A stretch of DNA of 64,000 bases from Micromonospora zingiberis. Lineage in GTDB: Bacteria > Actinomycetota > Actinomycetes > Mycobacteriales > Micromonosporaceae. Both the position numbers and the translations under genes were made by a program. Numbering within the stretch: the stretch's first letter is position 1; each line of letters opens with the position of its first letter. The notes under the pieces were generated by a model. It made no database searches, was not told the origin of the DNA, and worked only from the letters and a program-made list of their open reading frames with translations. The stretch lies in assembly GCF_004331455.1 (NCBI RefSeq), contig NZ_SJJR01000012.1:1-64000 (forward strand). Direction: 5' to 3'. This document shows, one piece after another, positions 17,069 to 25,399 of the stretch.

Positions 17069-18504
17069 TGACTGCCCCAGTAGAGACCAAGACGGCCACG
17101 GGTCGCGTGGTCCGGGTCATCGGCCCGGTCGTCGACGCCGAGTTCCCGCGCGACGCCATGCCGGACCTGTTCAACGCGCTGCACGTGGACGTGAACCTTT
17201 CCGGCGGCGAGAAGACGCTGACCCTGGAGGTCGCCCAGCACCTGGGTGACAACCTGGTCCGGGCGATCTCGATGCAGCCCACCGACGGCCTGATTCGTGG
17301 TGCCGAGGTGCGCGACACCGCCTTCCCGATCCGGGTGCCGGTCGGTGACGCGGTCAAGGGCCACGTCTTCAACGCCATCGGCGAGTGCCTCAACCTCACC
17401 GAGGGCGAGACCATTCAGGCCGACGACCAGTGGGGCATCCACCGCAAGGCCCCGGCCTTCGCGGACCTGGAGCCGAAGACCGAGATGCTGGAGACCGGCA
17501 TCAAGGTCATCGACCTGCTCGCCCCGTACGTCAAGGGCGGCAAGATCGGTCTGTTCGGTGGTGCCGGCGTGGGCAAGACGGTGCTCATCCAGGAGATGAT
17601 CACCCGGGTTGCCCGTAACTTCGGTGGTACCTCGGTCTTCGCCGGCGTGGGTGAGCGCACCCGTGAGGGCAACGACCTCATCCACGAGATGACCGACTCC
17701 GGCGTCATCGACAAGACCGCGCTGGTCTTCGGCCAGATGGACGAGCCGCCGGGCACCCGGCTGCGGGTCGCCCTCTCCGCGCTCACCATGGCGGAGTACT
17801 TCCGGGACGTGAAGAAGCAGGAGGTGCTGCTCTTCATCGACAACATCTTCCGCTTCACCCAGGCCGGTTCCGAGGTCTCCACCCTGCTCGGCCGGATGCC
17901 GAGCGCGGTGGGTTACCAGCCGACCCTGGCCGACGAGATGGGCGAGCTCCAGGAGCGGATCACCTCCGTCCGGGGCCAGGCCATCACCTCGATGCAGGCG
18001 ATCTACGTGCCGGCGGACGACTACACCGACCCCGCCCCGGCCACCACCTTCGCCCACCTGGACGCGACCACCAACCTGGAGCGGTCGATCTCCGACAAGG
18101 GCATCTACCCGGCGGTGGACCCGCTGGCGTCCTCGTCGCGGATCCTGGCCCCCGAGTTCGTCGGCCAGGAGCACTTCCAGGTGGCCAGCGAGGTCAAGCG
18201 GATCCTCCAGCGCTACAAGGACCTGCAGGACATCATCGCCATCCTCGGCATCGAGGAGCTCTCCGAGGAAGACAAGATCACGGTCCAGCGGGCCCGGCGG
18301 ATCGAGCGCTTCCTGTCGCAGAACACCTACGCGGCGGAGCAGTTCACCGGTGTGCCGGGCTCGACGGTCCCGATCAAGGAGACCATCGAGGCGTTCCGGA
18401 AGATCAGCGAGGGCGAGTACGACCACTTCCCCGAGCAGGCGTTCTTCATGTGCGGTGGGCTCGACGACCTGGAGAAGAAGGCCGCCGAGCTGATGAAGGG
18501 CTGA
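17068..18504 (+). CDS. atpD: ATP synthase F1 subunit beta (catalytic)
   Basis: The 478-residue catalytic subunit has Walker A GGAGVGKT at about 164-171, the catalytic Glu in GVGERTREGNDL and ALTMAEYFRD. Start ATG overlaps the atpG stop (TGATG); a GTG sits one codon upstream. A strong terminator follows 24 bp after the stop instead of atpC, which lies 1.46 kb further on. Confidence 0.97.
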   Translation: MTAPVETKTATGRVVRVIGPVVDAEFPRDAMPDLFNALHVDVNLSGGEKTLTLEVAQHLGDNLVRAISMQPTDGLIRGAEVRDTAFPIRVPVGDAVKGHVFNAIGECLNLTEGETIQADDQWGIHRKAPAFADLEPKTEMLETGIKVIDLLAPYVKGGKIGLFGGAGVGKTVLIQEMITRVARNFGGTSVFAGVGERTREGNDLIHEMTDSGVIDKTALVFGQMDEPPGTRLRVALSALTMAEYFRDVKKQEVLLFIDNIFRFTQAGSEVSTLLGRMPSAVGYQPTLADEMGELQERITSVRGQAITSMQAIYVPADDYTDPAPATTFAHLDATTNLERSISDKGIYPAVDPLASSSRILAPEFVGQEHFQVASEVKRILQRYKDLQDIIAILGIEELSEEDKITVQRARRIERFLSQNTYAAEQFTGVPGSTVPIKETIEAFRKISEGEYDHFPEQAFFMCGGLDDLEKKAAELMKG

Positions 18505-18527
18505 CCGCCCGTCGGTGAGAACGAAAT

Positions 18528-18560
18528 AGGCCGCCCCGGTTAACGCCGGGGCGGCCTTTC
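18528..18560 (+). terminator. Strong terminator after atpD
   Basis: AGGCCGCCCCGG and its perfect 12-bp complement flank a TTAACG loop and are followed by TTTC. It should end most atp transcripts before atpC. Confidence 0.88.
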
Positions 18561-18732
18561 GTTCACCTTTGGGACGTACCATCTCCGCTGCCCGGTTTAC
18601 CGTGGTCGGCGATCGCGGCGTCCCCGAGATACCGTCTAGCCACGCTCATGCGCCGATGAGCGGTGATCGTATTCAACCATTCGGATGCGCGTACCCGTAT
18701 CCCTGTAGGGGACGCGACGAACGGAGATGCCC

Positions 18733-19875
18733 GTGGGTAAGGCCGGCAGACGCGGCAAGCGTGGTGGACGGTCGTCCGTCTGGCGTGGGGTGCCGGGCTG
18801 GGCCAGGTTCTGCACCATCTTCGGTGTCGTACTGATGATGCTCAGCGGGACGTCGCTGGTCGGCGCCGAGGCGTTGATGGCCCGCTACGAGGGCGCGATC
18901 GGCAAGGCGGACCTCTTCGGCGACCAGGCCGCCGGTGCCAGCGAACCCAAGAGCGACATCAAGGGGCCGCTGAACATCCTGCTGGTCGGCATCGACCCGG
19001 TCCGGGACGACCGCCCGCCGCTGAGCGACGCCATCATGGTCCTGCACGTGCCGAAGGAGATGGACCGGGCGTACCTCTTCTCGCTGCCACGGGACCTCTA
19101 CGTCGACATCCCCGCCTTCCCCAAGGCGAACTTCAACGGCACCACCACCAAGCTGAACGCGGCGATGTCGTTCGGCAGCCGGGTGCCCAACGGGAAGCCG
19201 GACCCGGCACGCGGCTTCGAACTGCTCGCCCAGACCGTCCAGCAGGTGACCGGGATCGAGCGCTTCGACGCTGGCGCGATCGTCAACTTCTCGGGCTTCC
19301 AGAAGATCGTCGACGCCATGGGCGGCGTCACCATGAACATCGAGCGGGAGGTCCGCTCCGAGCACCGCGAGCCGGACGGCACGCACCGCAAGGGCAACCC
19401 CAACGGCGAGGGCTACATCGGGCCGCAGGCGGTCTACCCGAAGGGCAAGCAGGAGCTGGAGGGCTGGCAGGCGCTGGACTACGTCCGCCAGCGGTACCCG
19501 AAGAACGGCGTACCCGACGGCGACTACGGCCGGCAGCGGCACCAGCAGCAGTTCGTCAAGGCGATGGCCGGCCAGGCGCTCAGCGCCGACGTGGTGACCA
19601 ACCCGGTGAAGCTGGACCGGGTGCTTCGCGCGGCCGGCGAGTCGTTGATCTTCAGCGGCCGGGGACACAGCGTGATCGACTTCGGCCTGGCGCTCAAGGA
19701 CATCCGCCCCGGCAACATCCAGATGATCAAGCTGCCGGGTGGTGGCGTCTTCGACAACGGCAGATATCTCGGCGAGCGGTTCGATCCCGAGGTGGAAGAC
19801 TTCTTCGTGGCGCTGGAGCGGGAACTACTCGACCCGTTCCTCCTCGAACATCCCAAGCTGGTCAACAAGAGCTGA
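18733..19875 (+). CDS. LCP-family cell wall polymer ligase (LytR-type)
   Basis: LytR-CpsA-Psr proteins attach anionic polymers or arabinogalactan-like glycans to peptidoglycan. The 380-residue product has a basic N-terminus, one membrane helix (about 26-48) and an extracellular LCP domain with NILLVGID, SLPRDLYVDIP, TKLNAAMSFG and DGDYGRQRHQQQ. The GTG at 18733 is 6 nt after GGAG; an ATG at 18727 touches the GGAG and is less likely. It sits between atpD and atpC with its own leader, so it interrupts the ATP synthase genes. Confidence 0.9.
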   Translation: MGKAGRRGKRGGRSSVWRGVPGWARFCTIFGVVLMMLSGTSLVGAEALMARYEGAIGKADLFGDQAAGASEPKSDIKGPLNILLVGIDPVRDDRPPLSDAIMVLHVPKEMDRAYLFSLPRDLYVDIPAFPKANFNGTTTKLNAAMSFGSRVPNGKPDPARGFELLAQTVQQVTGIERFDAGAIVNFSGFQKIVDAMGGVTMNIEREVRSEHREPDGTHRKGNPNGEGYIGPQAVYPKGKQELEGWQALDYVRQRYPKNGVPDGDYGRQRHQQQFVKAMAGQALSADVVTNPVKLDRVLRAAGESLIFSGRGHSVIDFGLALKDIRPGNIQMIKLPGGGVFDNGRYLGERFDPEVEDFFVALERELLDPFLLEHPKLVNKS

Positions 19876-19965
19876 CCAGTGGTGTAGGTCTCGGCACCCG
19901 CATGAAGAAGACGTCCGGGCCGCGACTAGACTTTCCCCAATCCGCCGCCTCAGCAAGGAGACAGC

Positions 19966-20250
19966 GTGGCAGAGCAGCTCAACGTCCAGCTCGTGGCCGT
20001 CGAGGAAAAGGTCTGGTCCGGCAAGGCCGAAATGGTCAGCGCCCGGACGACCGAAGGTGAGCTGGGTGTGCTGCCGGGGCACGCGCCCCTGCTCGGCCAG
20101 CTCGCCGAGCCCGGCCAGGTACGCATCAAGCTTCCCGGTGGCGAGCAGGTCACGTACGACGTGTCCGGCGGCTTCGTCTCGGTGAGCGGGCAGGGCGTCA
20201 CCGTACTGGCCGAGAGCGCCGCCCCGGCCTCCGCCGCCTCCGGTAACTGA
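19966..20250 (+). CDS. atpC: ATP synthase F1 subunit epsilon (short form)
   Basis: The 94-residue product contains the N-terminal beta sandwich of epsilon (ELGVLPGHAPLLGQL) but almost none of the C-terminal helical hairpin that inhibits ATP hydrolysis in E. coli (about 139 residues). GTG start with AAGGAGACAGC. Separated from atpD by a terminator and the LCP gene, and followed 12 bp later by a DUF2550 gene, the mycobacterial neighbour of atpC. Confidence 0.94.
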   Translation: MAEQLNVQLVAVEEKVWSGKAEMVSARTTEGELGVLPGHAPLLGQLAEPGQVRIKLPGGEQVTYDVSGGFVSVSGQGVTVLAESAAPASAASGN

Positions 20251-20262
20251 GCCGACCCGCCG

Positions 20263-20718
20263 ATGGAGATCGTGGAAGGGATCGGAATCGGCATCGCCGT
20301 GATCCTCGGCGCGATCCTGTTCCTCTTCATCCGGCGGGCACTGGTCACCCGAAGCGGAGGCATCATCCGGCTCAGCGTCCGGACCTCCACCATGCTCGAC
20401 GGCCGTGGCTGGTCACCCGGTTTCGGCCGGTTCGTCGGTGACGAACTCCGCTGGTACCGGATGTTCAGTTTCGCCGTACGCCCCAAGCGGGTGCTCTCCC
20501 GCGAAGGGCTGAACGTGGAGCGACGGCGGCTGCCGGAAGGGCAGGAACGAATGTCCATGCCGGCAGACTGGATCATTCTCCGCTGTACCAGTCGACACGC
20601 TCCGGTCGAGATCGCCATGGCACGATCCACCGTCACCGGATTCCTATCCTGGCTTGAGGCCGCCCCTCCGGGGGCGGTCTCGCCACGTGTGGCCTCCCAG
20701 GACTGGCCCGCCGCCTGA
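20263..20718 (+). CDS. DUF2550 membrane protein
   Basis: The 151-residue product has one N-terminal membrane helix (about 4-26) followed by a cytosolic domain with RGWSPGFGRFVGDELRWYRMFS, the DUF2550 family found directly after atpC across actinobacteria. Function unknown; conserved linkage suggests a link to the ATP synthase or membrane energetics. Probably co-transcribed with atpC. Confidence 0.85.
   Translation: MEIVEGIGIGIAVILGAILFLFIRRALVTRSGGIIRLSVRTSTMLDGRGWSPGFGRFVGDELRWYRMFSFAVRPKRVLSREGLNVERRRLPEGQERMSMPADWIILRCTSRHAPVEIAMARSTVTGFLSWLEAAPPGAVSPRVASQDWPAA
20656..20681 (+). terminator. Terminator-like hairpin in the 3' end of the DUF2550 gene
   Basis: GAGGCCGCCCC pairs with GGGGCGGTCTC (11 bp, one G-U) around a TCCG loop, inside the last 21 codons of the gene. 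It may act as an embedded terminator for the atpC unit. Confidence 0.45.
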
Positions 20719-21128
20719 GATCCCGCTGATCCCCCCTCACCCTCACCTCACCCTCACCTTGTCCGGTCGCGGCCGGTCTGTCCGGTTCGGTGATCGACTC
20801 CGTTACGGCGGAACTGCGGTGTCGCGTACGCCCGGATGGCGCCATTACGCCGAAACGGTGCCGATCAACCGCTCGCCTGACCCGGAATGGATGGGTGGCG
20901 GGGGTCGTTGAAGACTCGTGAACGGCGGAGGAAGACGCCCGCCGAGTTCGGTGGACGGGGCGGACCCGGAATGATGGTCAGCCCATCGCCGTTACACATG
21001 GTCCGGCGCCGCGAAGCGGCCCCTGCCCCGCGCGCTGGACTTCCCTGAACCCTTGAGCGCCTGACGGTGCTTGCGTGCCCGAGCCGACCCCCATCGGCGG
21101 GTGCGCCAACCCCCGAATGGAGCTTGTC
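20719..21128 (+). other. 410-bp gap and leader of a secreted protein gene
   Basis: No gene is supported here. A CCTCACC direct repeat lies near 20738-20758. The last 150 bp hold several short GC-rich stems (for example GCGCCGCGAAGCGGC near 21005) and may be a structured 5' leader. Cell-wall hydrolase genes of actinobacteria often carry a c-di-AMP riboswitch in this position, but I could not match the conserved core by eye. Confidence 0.4.
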
Positions 21129-21713
21129 ATGAACACGATCTTCCGTAAGAGCGTGCTTGGTGTTGCTGGTCTGGCCTTCGCCGGTGGCGTGTTCGCCGGT
21201 CCGGTCGCCGCCCACGCCGACGTGACCCCGGTCCGGGGTACTGCGGTGGCGGTGCAGGCGGACAAGCCGGACACGAGCAAGTTGATTCCGCATGGTGTGC
21301 AGGGCGCCCAGTCCCGCATCGACCTCGACGACGAGCAGGTCGCGAGCGCGAAGGCGATCATCGCGGCGACGAAGAAGGCCGGTATGGACGAGCGTGCCGC
21401 CGTGGTCGCGATCGCCACCTCGTTGCAGGAGTCGAAGCTGGAGAACCTGGGCCATTTGGGTGACCGTAACGACCACGACTCGCAGGGCCTGTTCCAGCAG
21501 CGCCCGTCGTCGGGTTGGGGCACGGTGGAGCAGATCACCGATCCTGAGTACTCGACCCTGGCGTTCCTGAAGGGCCTGAAGCAGGTCGACGGCTGGCAGG
21601 ACATGCCGCTGACCGAGGCCGCGCAGACGGTGCAGGTGTCGGCGTACCCCGACCACTACGCCCAGTGGGAGCAGCAGGCCGCTGACCTGGTCGCCCAGTA
21701 CTGGAACAGCTGA
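21129..21713 (+). CDS. Secreted lytic-transglycosylase-like protein
   Basis: The 194-residue product starts with a Sec signal peptide (about 1-31, cleavage near AHA/D). The mature part has the actinobacterial lysozyme-like pattern: SLQESKLENLG, GDRNDHDSQGLFQQRPS and GWGTVEQITDP, with Glu in the LQESK position as a candidate catalytic acid. Such proteins are likely peptidoglycan hydrolases, often misnamed. ATG at 21129 is 7 nt after GGAG. It stands alone and is followed by a perfect terminator. Confidence 0.82.
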   Translation: MNTIFRKSVLGVAGLAFAGGVFAGPVAAHADVTPVRGTAVAVQADKPDTSKLIPHGVQGAQSRIDLDDEQVASAKAIIAATKKAGMDERAAVVAIATSLQESKLENLGHLGDRNDHDSQGLFQQRPSSGWGTVEQITDPEYSTLAFLKGLKQVDGWQDMPLTEAAQTVQVSAYPDHYAQWEQQAADLVAQYWNS

Positions 21714-21751
21714 CCCGACAGACGTTCCTCTACAGCGGGAGTAAGAAGCGA

Positions 21752-21784
21752 TTGGCCGGCACCCGAACCCGGGGTGCCGGCCAA
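21752..21784 (+). terminator. Terminator after the secreted protein gene
   Basis: TTGGCCGGCACCC pairs with GGGTGCCGGCCAA (13 bp) around a 7-nt loop, 36 nt after the stop. Its right arm runs directly into a 15-bp tandem repeat. Confidence 0.85.
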
Positions 21785-21870
21785 CGCCGTCTCGGCCAAC
21801 GCCGTCTCGGCCAACGCCGTCTCGGCCAACGCCGTCTCGGCCAACGCCGTCTCGGCCAACGCCGTCTCCG
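21781..21870. repeat. 15-bp minisatellite, six units
   Basis: Six head-to-tail units of CCAACGCCGTCTCGG; only the last has a change (final TCCG). It begins on the right arm of the terminator. The repeat is open in several frames because 15 is a multiple of 3, but no start or codon bias supports translation. The rest of the gap to 22000 has no gene. Confidence 0.9.
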
Positions 21871-21999
21871 CCCAGCACCCCCAGCCTGCCCTGGGCTCGG
21901 CTCCGCCTGGCCCTGCCGTGCGCGGCCGGGCTCTGCTCTGCGCTGCCCTGCCTGCTTGCCCTACGCGAACCTGCGGCCCTGTGCCTTGCCCGGGCCGGG

Positions 22000-22058
22000 G
22001 TGTTAATAGGGGACCCTTCCTCTACCTCAGGCGTTAATAAGGTGCCCTTCCTTGCACC
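22000..22058. repeat. Micromonospora-type intergenic repeat, copy 2
   Basis: GTGTTAATAGGGGACCCTTCC then CTACCTCAGGCG then GTTAATAAGGTGCCCTTCCTT and GCACC. It ends at the stop of the VOC gene. Confidence 0.85.
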
Positions 22059-22465
22059 TAACCTGGCGGGTTTGCCGAGGCGACGAGCTCGATCTCGTAG
22101 CCGTGGCCGTTCGCCAGGTAGGCCGCGTAGGTGTCGGGGCCACCGGCGTACGGGTGACGGTCCGGAAAGAGCAGTTGCCAGCCGTACGCCGGAGCTTCGG
22201 CGACCAGCTGGTCCACGGCGGCGGGTGAGCCGGCGTGGAAGGCCAGGTGGTTGAGCCCGGGTGCGAGTCGGTCGTGGTGCCGGCCGGACAGCGCGGGTGA
22301 CTCCTCGAAAACCAGGTACGTGGGGCCGAGCCGCCAGGAACGACCAGCCGGCCACTCCTGGTACGGGGTCCAGCCCAGTTTTCCGAGCAGCCAGCCCCAA
22401 CTGTGCATTGCTGCGCCCAGGTCGGGTACCCAGACCTCCACGTGGTGCAGTGCTCCGACCGTCAC
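22058..22465 (-). CDS. VOC-family (glyoxalase-like) protein
   Basis: The 135-residue protein is a single vicinal-oxygen-chelate domain: HHVEVWVPDLGAA, LNHLAFHAGS and GYEIELVA supply the expected metal-ligand strands. Substrate unknown. GTG start at 22465 follows GGAGG and overlaps the stop of the upstream adenosyltransferase gene (GTGA), so the two are translationally coupled. The coupling hints at a role near cobalamin or acyl-CoA metabolism, but this is only context. Confidence 0.85.
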   Translation of the reverse strand: MTVGALHHVEVWVPDLGAAMHSWGWLLGKLGWTPYQEWPAGRSWRLGPTYLVFEESPALSGRHHDRLAPGLNHLAFHAGSPAAVDQLVAEAPAYGWQLLFPDRHPYAGGPDTYAAYLANGHGYEIELVASANPPG

Positions 22466-23034
22466 CGGCCTCCGCCCGGGACCCACAGCACGTCTCCGTC
22501 CGGATTTGCCCTTCTTGACAGGATAAAGAGCAGATCCGAAAGCCGGTTGAGATACTTTGCCGGGAGACGGCTGGTCCGGTCGGGGTCGTGTGCGACGAGG
22601 GCCCACGCCGACCGCTCGGCGCGCCGGGCGATCGTCCGCGCCACGTGCAGCAGTGCCGCGCCCGCGGTGCCGCCGGGGAGGATGAAGGAGTCGAGCTTGC
22701 TCAGGCGCGCGTTGTATTCGTCGCACCAGCCCTCAAGGCGCTCGACGTACTCCTCCGTCACCCGCAGCGGCGGGTACTTGGGGTCCGGTTCGACCGGCGT
22801 GGACAGGTCGGCTCCCACGTCGAACAGGTCGTTCTGGATCTGCCCGAGCACCGAACGCAGGTCGTCGTCGAGCTGTCCCAGGGCGAGTGCCACGCCGATC
22901 GCCGCATTGCACTCGTCGACGTCGGCGTACGCCCAGATTCGCGGGTCTGTCTTCGACACCTGCTCGTTGTTGCTCAACCTGGTCATGCCGGCGTCGCCGG
23001 CCTTGGTGTAGATGCGCGTGAGGTGGACGGCCAT
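22462..23034 (-). CDS. Cob(I)alamin adenosyltransferase, PduO type
   Basis: PduO-type ATP:co(I)rrinoid adenosyltransferases make adenosylcobalamin. The 190-residue product has the N-terminal ATP loop TRIYTKAGDAGMTRL, the conserved DECNAAIG and the C-terminal signature RRAERSAWALV plus YLNRLSDLLFILSR. Length is typical. The ATG at 23034 shares a CATG with the murA start on the other strand. Its product is the cofactor required by the acyl-CoA mutase encoded at 49.5 kb, for which MeaB (47.5 kb) is the chaperone. Confidence 0.93.
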   Translation of the reverse strand: MAVHLTRIYTKAGDAGMTRLSNNEQVSKTDPRIWAYADVDECNAAIGVALALGQLDDDLRSVLGQIQNDLFDVGADLSTPVEPDPKYPPLRVTEEYVERLEGWCDEYNARLSKLDSFILPGGTAGAALLHVARTIARRAERSAWALVAHDPDRTSRLPAKYLNRLSDLLFILSRRANPDGDVLWVPGGGR

Positions 23035-24475
23035 GACGCACAGCCTACGGATACCGGACCTGACCATCCCGACGCGCCCGGAGACGGGTACGGGCTGGTC
23101 CGCCGGGGTCGGACCGGGTGACGCGGGCGACCCGGCGGTATCCGACGTCGATGTCATCCGGGTCCACGGCGCGGCCCGACTCGCCGGCACGGTGCACGTG
23201 GTCGGCGCGAAGAACTCGGCGCTGAAGTTGATGGCTGCCGCGTTGCTCGCCCCGGGCCGGAGCGTGATCACCAATGTGCCCCGGATTACCGACATCGCCA
23301 TCATGGGTGAGGTGCTGCGCCGACTCGGCTGCGGCGTACGGTTCGACGCGGACGACCCGGTGGATCCGATGGTCGCGGTCGGTGGGGTGGCCCGGTCCCG
23401 CTCGGTCACCATCGACGTACCGGAGCAGCCGGGCGTGGAGGCCGACTACGACCTGGTTCGTCGGCTGCGCGCGTCGATCTGCGTACTCGGCCCGCTGCTG
23501 GCTCGGCGTGGGTACGTGCGGGTGGCCCACCCGGGCGGCGACGCGATCGGCTCGCGCGGGCTGGACATGCACATCTCCGGGCTGACCCGGATGGGCGCCG
23601 ACATTTCCGGTGAGCACGGCTTCGTGATCGCCTCGGCGCCGGACGGCCTGCACGGCGCGGAGATCACCCTGGATTTTCCCAGCGTCGGGGCGACCGAGAA
23701 CCTGCTCATGGCGGCGGTGCTGGCCGACGGCACCACCGTGATCGAGAACGCGGCCCGTGAGCCGGAGATCGTGGACATCTGCACCATGCTCATCCGGATG
23801 GGCGCGCTGATCGACGGTGAGGGTACGTCCACCATCACCGTCACCGGCGTACCCCGGCTGCAACCGGTCCGGCACGCGACGGTGGGGGACCGGATCGTCG
23901 CCGGGACCTGGGCCTTCGGTGCGGCGATGACCCGCGGGGACGTCACCGTCACCGGCCTCGACCCGACCTACCTGGAGATCGCGCTGGACAAGGTGGTCGC
24001 GGCCGGTGGGCTGGTGGAGACAAGGGCGGACGCCTTCCGGGTACGGATGGACGAGCGGCCCCGTTCGGTCGACGTGGTGACCCTGCCGTATCCGGGCTTC
24101 GCCACCGACCTGCTGCCGATGGCGATCGGGATGGCCGCGCTCAGCGACGGCGCCTCCCTGATCACCGAGAACATCTTCGACGGCCGGTTCATGTTCGCCA
24201 ACGAGATGATGCGACTCGGTGCCGACATCAAGACCGATGGGCACCACGCGGTGGTACGCGGCCGTGAGCGGCTCTCCGGCGCCCCGGTACGCGCCACCGA
24301 CATCCGGGCCGGCGCCGGGTTGATCATTGCCGGGCTGTGTGCCGACGGGGTGACCGAGGTGTCCCACGTGCACCACGTGGACCGGGGCTACCCCGACTTC
24401 GTCGCCGACCTGCGGGCGCTCGGCATCGAGGTGGAGCGGGCCACCGCGCCGGAGGAACCCGAACTGACCATCTGA
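23033..24475 (+). CDS. murA: UDP-GlcNAc 1-carboxyvinyltransferase MurA
   Basis: MurA transfers enolpyruvate from PEP to UDP-GlcNAc, the first committed step of peptidoglycan synthesis. From ATG 23033 the product has 480 residues; homology starts only near residue 38 (VDVIRVHGAARLAG), so the N-terminus is extended and uncertain, with another ATG at 23012. VGAKNSALKLMAAALL is intact. The catalytic loop reads HPGGDAIGSRG: Asp170 replaces the Cys115 of E. coli, as in Mycobacterium tuberculosis, predicting natural fosfomycin resistance. Start codons of murA and the divergent adenosyltransferase overlap. Confidence 0.93.
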   Translation: MTHSLRIPDLTIPTRPETGTGWSAGVGPGDAGDPAVSDVDVIRVHGAARLAGTVHVVGAKNSALKLMAAALLAPGRSVITNVPRITDIAIMGEVLRRLGCGVRFDADDPVDPMVAVGGVARSRSVTIDVPEQPGVEADYDLVRRLRASICVLGPLLARRGYVRVAHPGGDAIGSRGLDMHISGLTRMGADISGEHGFVIASAPDGLHGAEITLDFPSVGATENLLMAAVLADGTTVIENAAREPEIVDICTMLIRMGALIDGEGTSTITVTGVPRLQPVRHATVGDRIVAGTWAFGAAMTRGDVTVTGLDPTYLEIALDKVVAAGGLVETRADAFRVRMDERPRSVDVVTLPYPGFATDLLPMAIGMAALSDGASLITENIFDGRFMFANEMMRLGADIKTDGHHAVVRGRERLSGAPVRATDIRAGAGLIIAGLCADGVTEVSHVHHVDRGYPDFVADLRALGIEVERATAPEEPELTI

Positions 24476-24479
24476 GCCG

Positions 24480-24497
24480 CCTTAGCTGTCGTTCAGG
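24480..24497 (+). promoter_or_regulatory. Candidate acyl-CoA operator, site 1
   Basis: CCTTAGCTGTCGTTCAGG, an imperfect 18-bp palindrome 51 bp before the hbd start. It matches sites at 34297, 46225 and 49482 with identical spacing of the half-sites. Confidence 0.6.
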
Positions 24498-24548
24498 CTC
24501 GCGACTAGGGTGCAGGCAGACACTCAAATCGCAGCGAGGGAGAGACAG

Positions 24549-25397
24549 ATGGCGGGTCGACTCGCGGTCGTCGGTGCCGGGCTGATGGGCTCGGGGATCG
24601 CCCAGGTGGCGGCGCAGGCAGGCTGGCAGGTGACGTTGCGGGACCTGGACGACGCGGCGACCCGGCGCGGCGTGGACGGCATCCGTAAGTCGCTGGAGAG
24701 GTTCGCGGAGAAGGGGAAGATCTCCACCGACGACGTCGAGGCGGCGCTCGGACGGATCACCCCCACCACCGAGCTGGAAGCGGCAGCGGACGCGGACATC
24801 GTGGTCGAGGCGGTCTTCGAGAAGCTGGAGATCAAGCACGAGGTGTTCCGGGTGCTGGACAAGGTCTGCAAGGCGGACGCGATCCTGGCCACCAACACCT
24901 CCGCCATTCCGGTGACCCAGATCGCGGCGGTCACCGAACGGCCCGAGGCGGTCGTCGGCACCCACTTCTTCTCGCCGGTGCCGATGATGAAGCTCTGTGA
25001 GTTGGTCCGTGGCTACAAGACCAGCGACGCCACCCTCGACGCGGCCAAGTCGTTCGCTGAGGAGATCGGCAAGACCGTCGTGGTGGTCAACCGGGACATC
25101 GCCGGCTTCGTCACCACCCGACTGATCTGCGCCCTGGCCATGGAGGCGGTCAAACTGGTCGAGGCGGGCGTCATCTCCGCCGAGGATCTGGACACCGCCT
25201 GCAAGCTCGGCTTCGGGCACGCCATGGGTCCCCTCGCCACCATCGACCTGACCGGCGTCGACGTGCTGCTCAACGCCACCCGCAACATCTACACCGACAC
25301 CGCCGACGAGAAGTTCTTCCCGCCGGAGCTGCTCCAGCGGATGGCCACCGCCGGCGACCTGGGCCGCAAGACCGGCCAAGGCTTCTACTCCTACTGA
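24549..25397 (+). CDS. 3-hydroxybutyryl-CoA dehydrogenase
   Basis: The 282-residue enzyme oxidises 3-hydroxyacyl-CoA with NAD(P). The Rossmann motif VVGAGLMGSGIAQVA opens the protein; the catalytic His lies in GTHFFSPVPMMKLCE, and the substrate-binding Asn in TNTSAIPVTQIA is followed by NRDIAGFVTTRL. Length is typical of FadB2/Hbd proteins. ATG at 24549 follows a GAGGGAGAGACAG purine run. It carries the 18-bp palindrome shared with other acyl-CoA genes of this window in its promoter region. Confidence 0.93.
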   Translation: MAGRLAVVGAGLMGSGIAQVAAQAGWQVTLRDLDDAATRRGVDGIRKSLERFAEKGKISTDDVEAALGRITPTTELEAAADADIVVEAVFEKLEIKHEVFRVLDKVCKADAILATNTSAIPVTQIAAVTERPEAVVGTHFFSPVPMMKLCELVRGYKTSDATLDAAKSFAEEIGKTVVVVNRDIAGFVTTRLICALAMEAVKLVEAGVISAEDLDTACKLGFGHAMGPLATIDLTGVDVLLNATRNIYTDTADEKFFPPELLQRMATAGDLGRKTGQGFYSY

Positions 25398-25399
25398 CG

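Noticed and set aside
20930..21128. Listing a c-di-AMP riboswitch as a feature
   Set aside because: Context is suggestive but the conserved core could not be matched by eye.
21781..21870. CRISPR-like regular repeats
   Set aside because: Units are contiguous 15-mers without unique spacers; the same applies to 37375-37452, 38621-38890 and 41806-42000.
20865..22400. A 511-codon minus-strand frame over the secreted hydrolase gene and minisatellite
   Set aside because: It is antisense to a gene with a clear signal peptide and hydrolase motifs, and runs through a terminator and tandem repeats; composition is Arg/Gly/Pro-rich noise.
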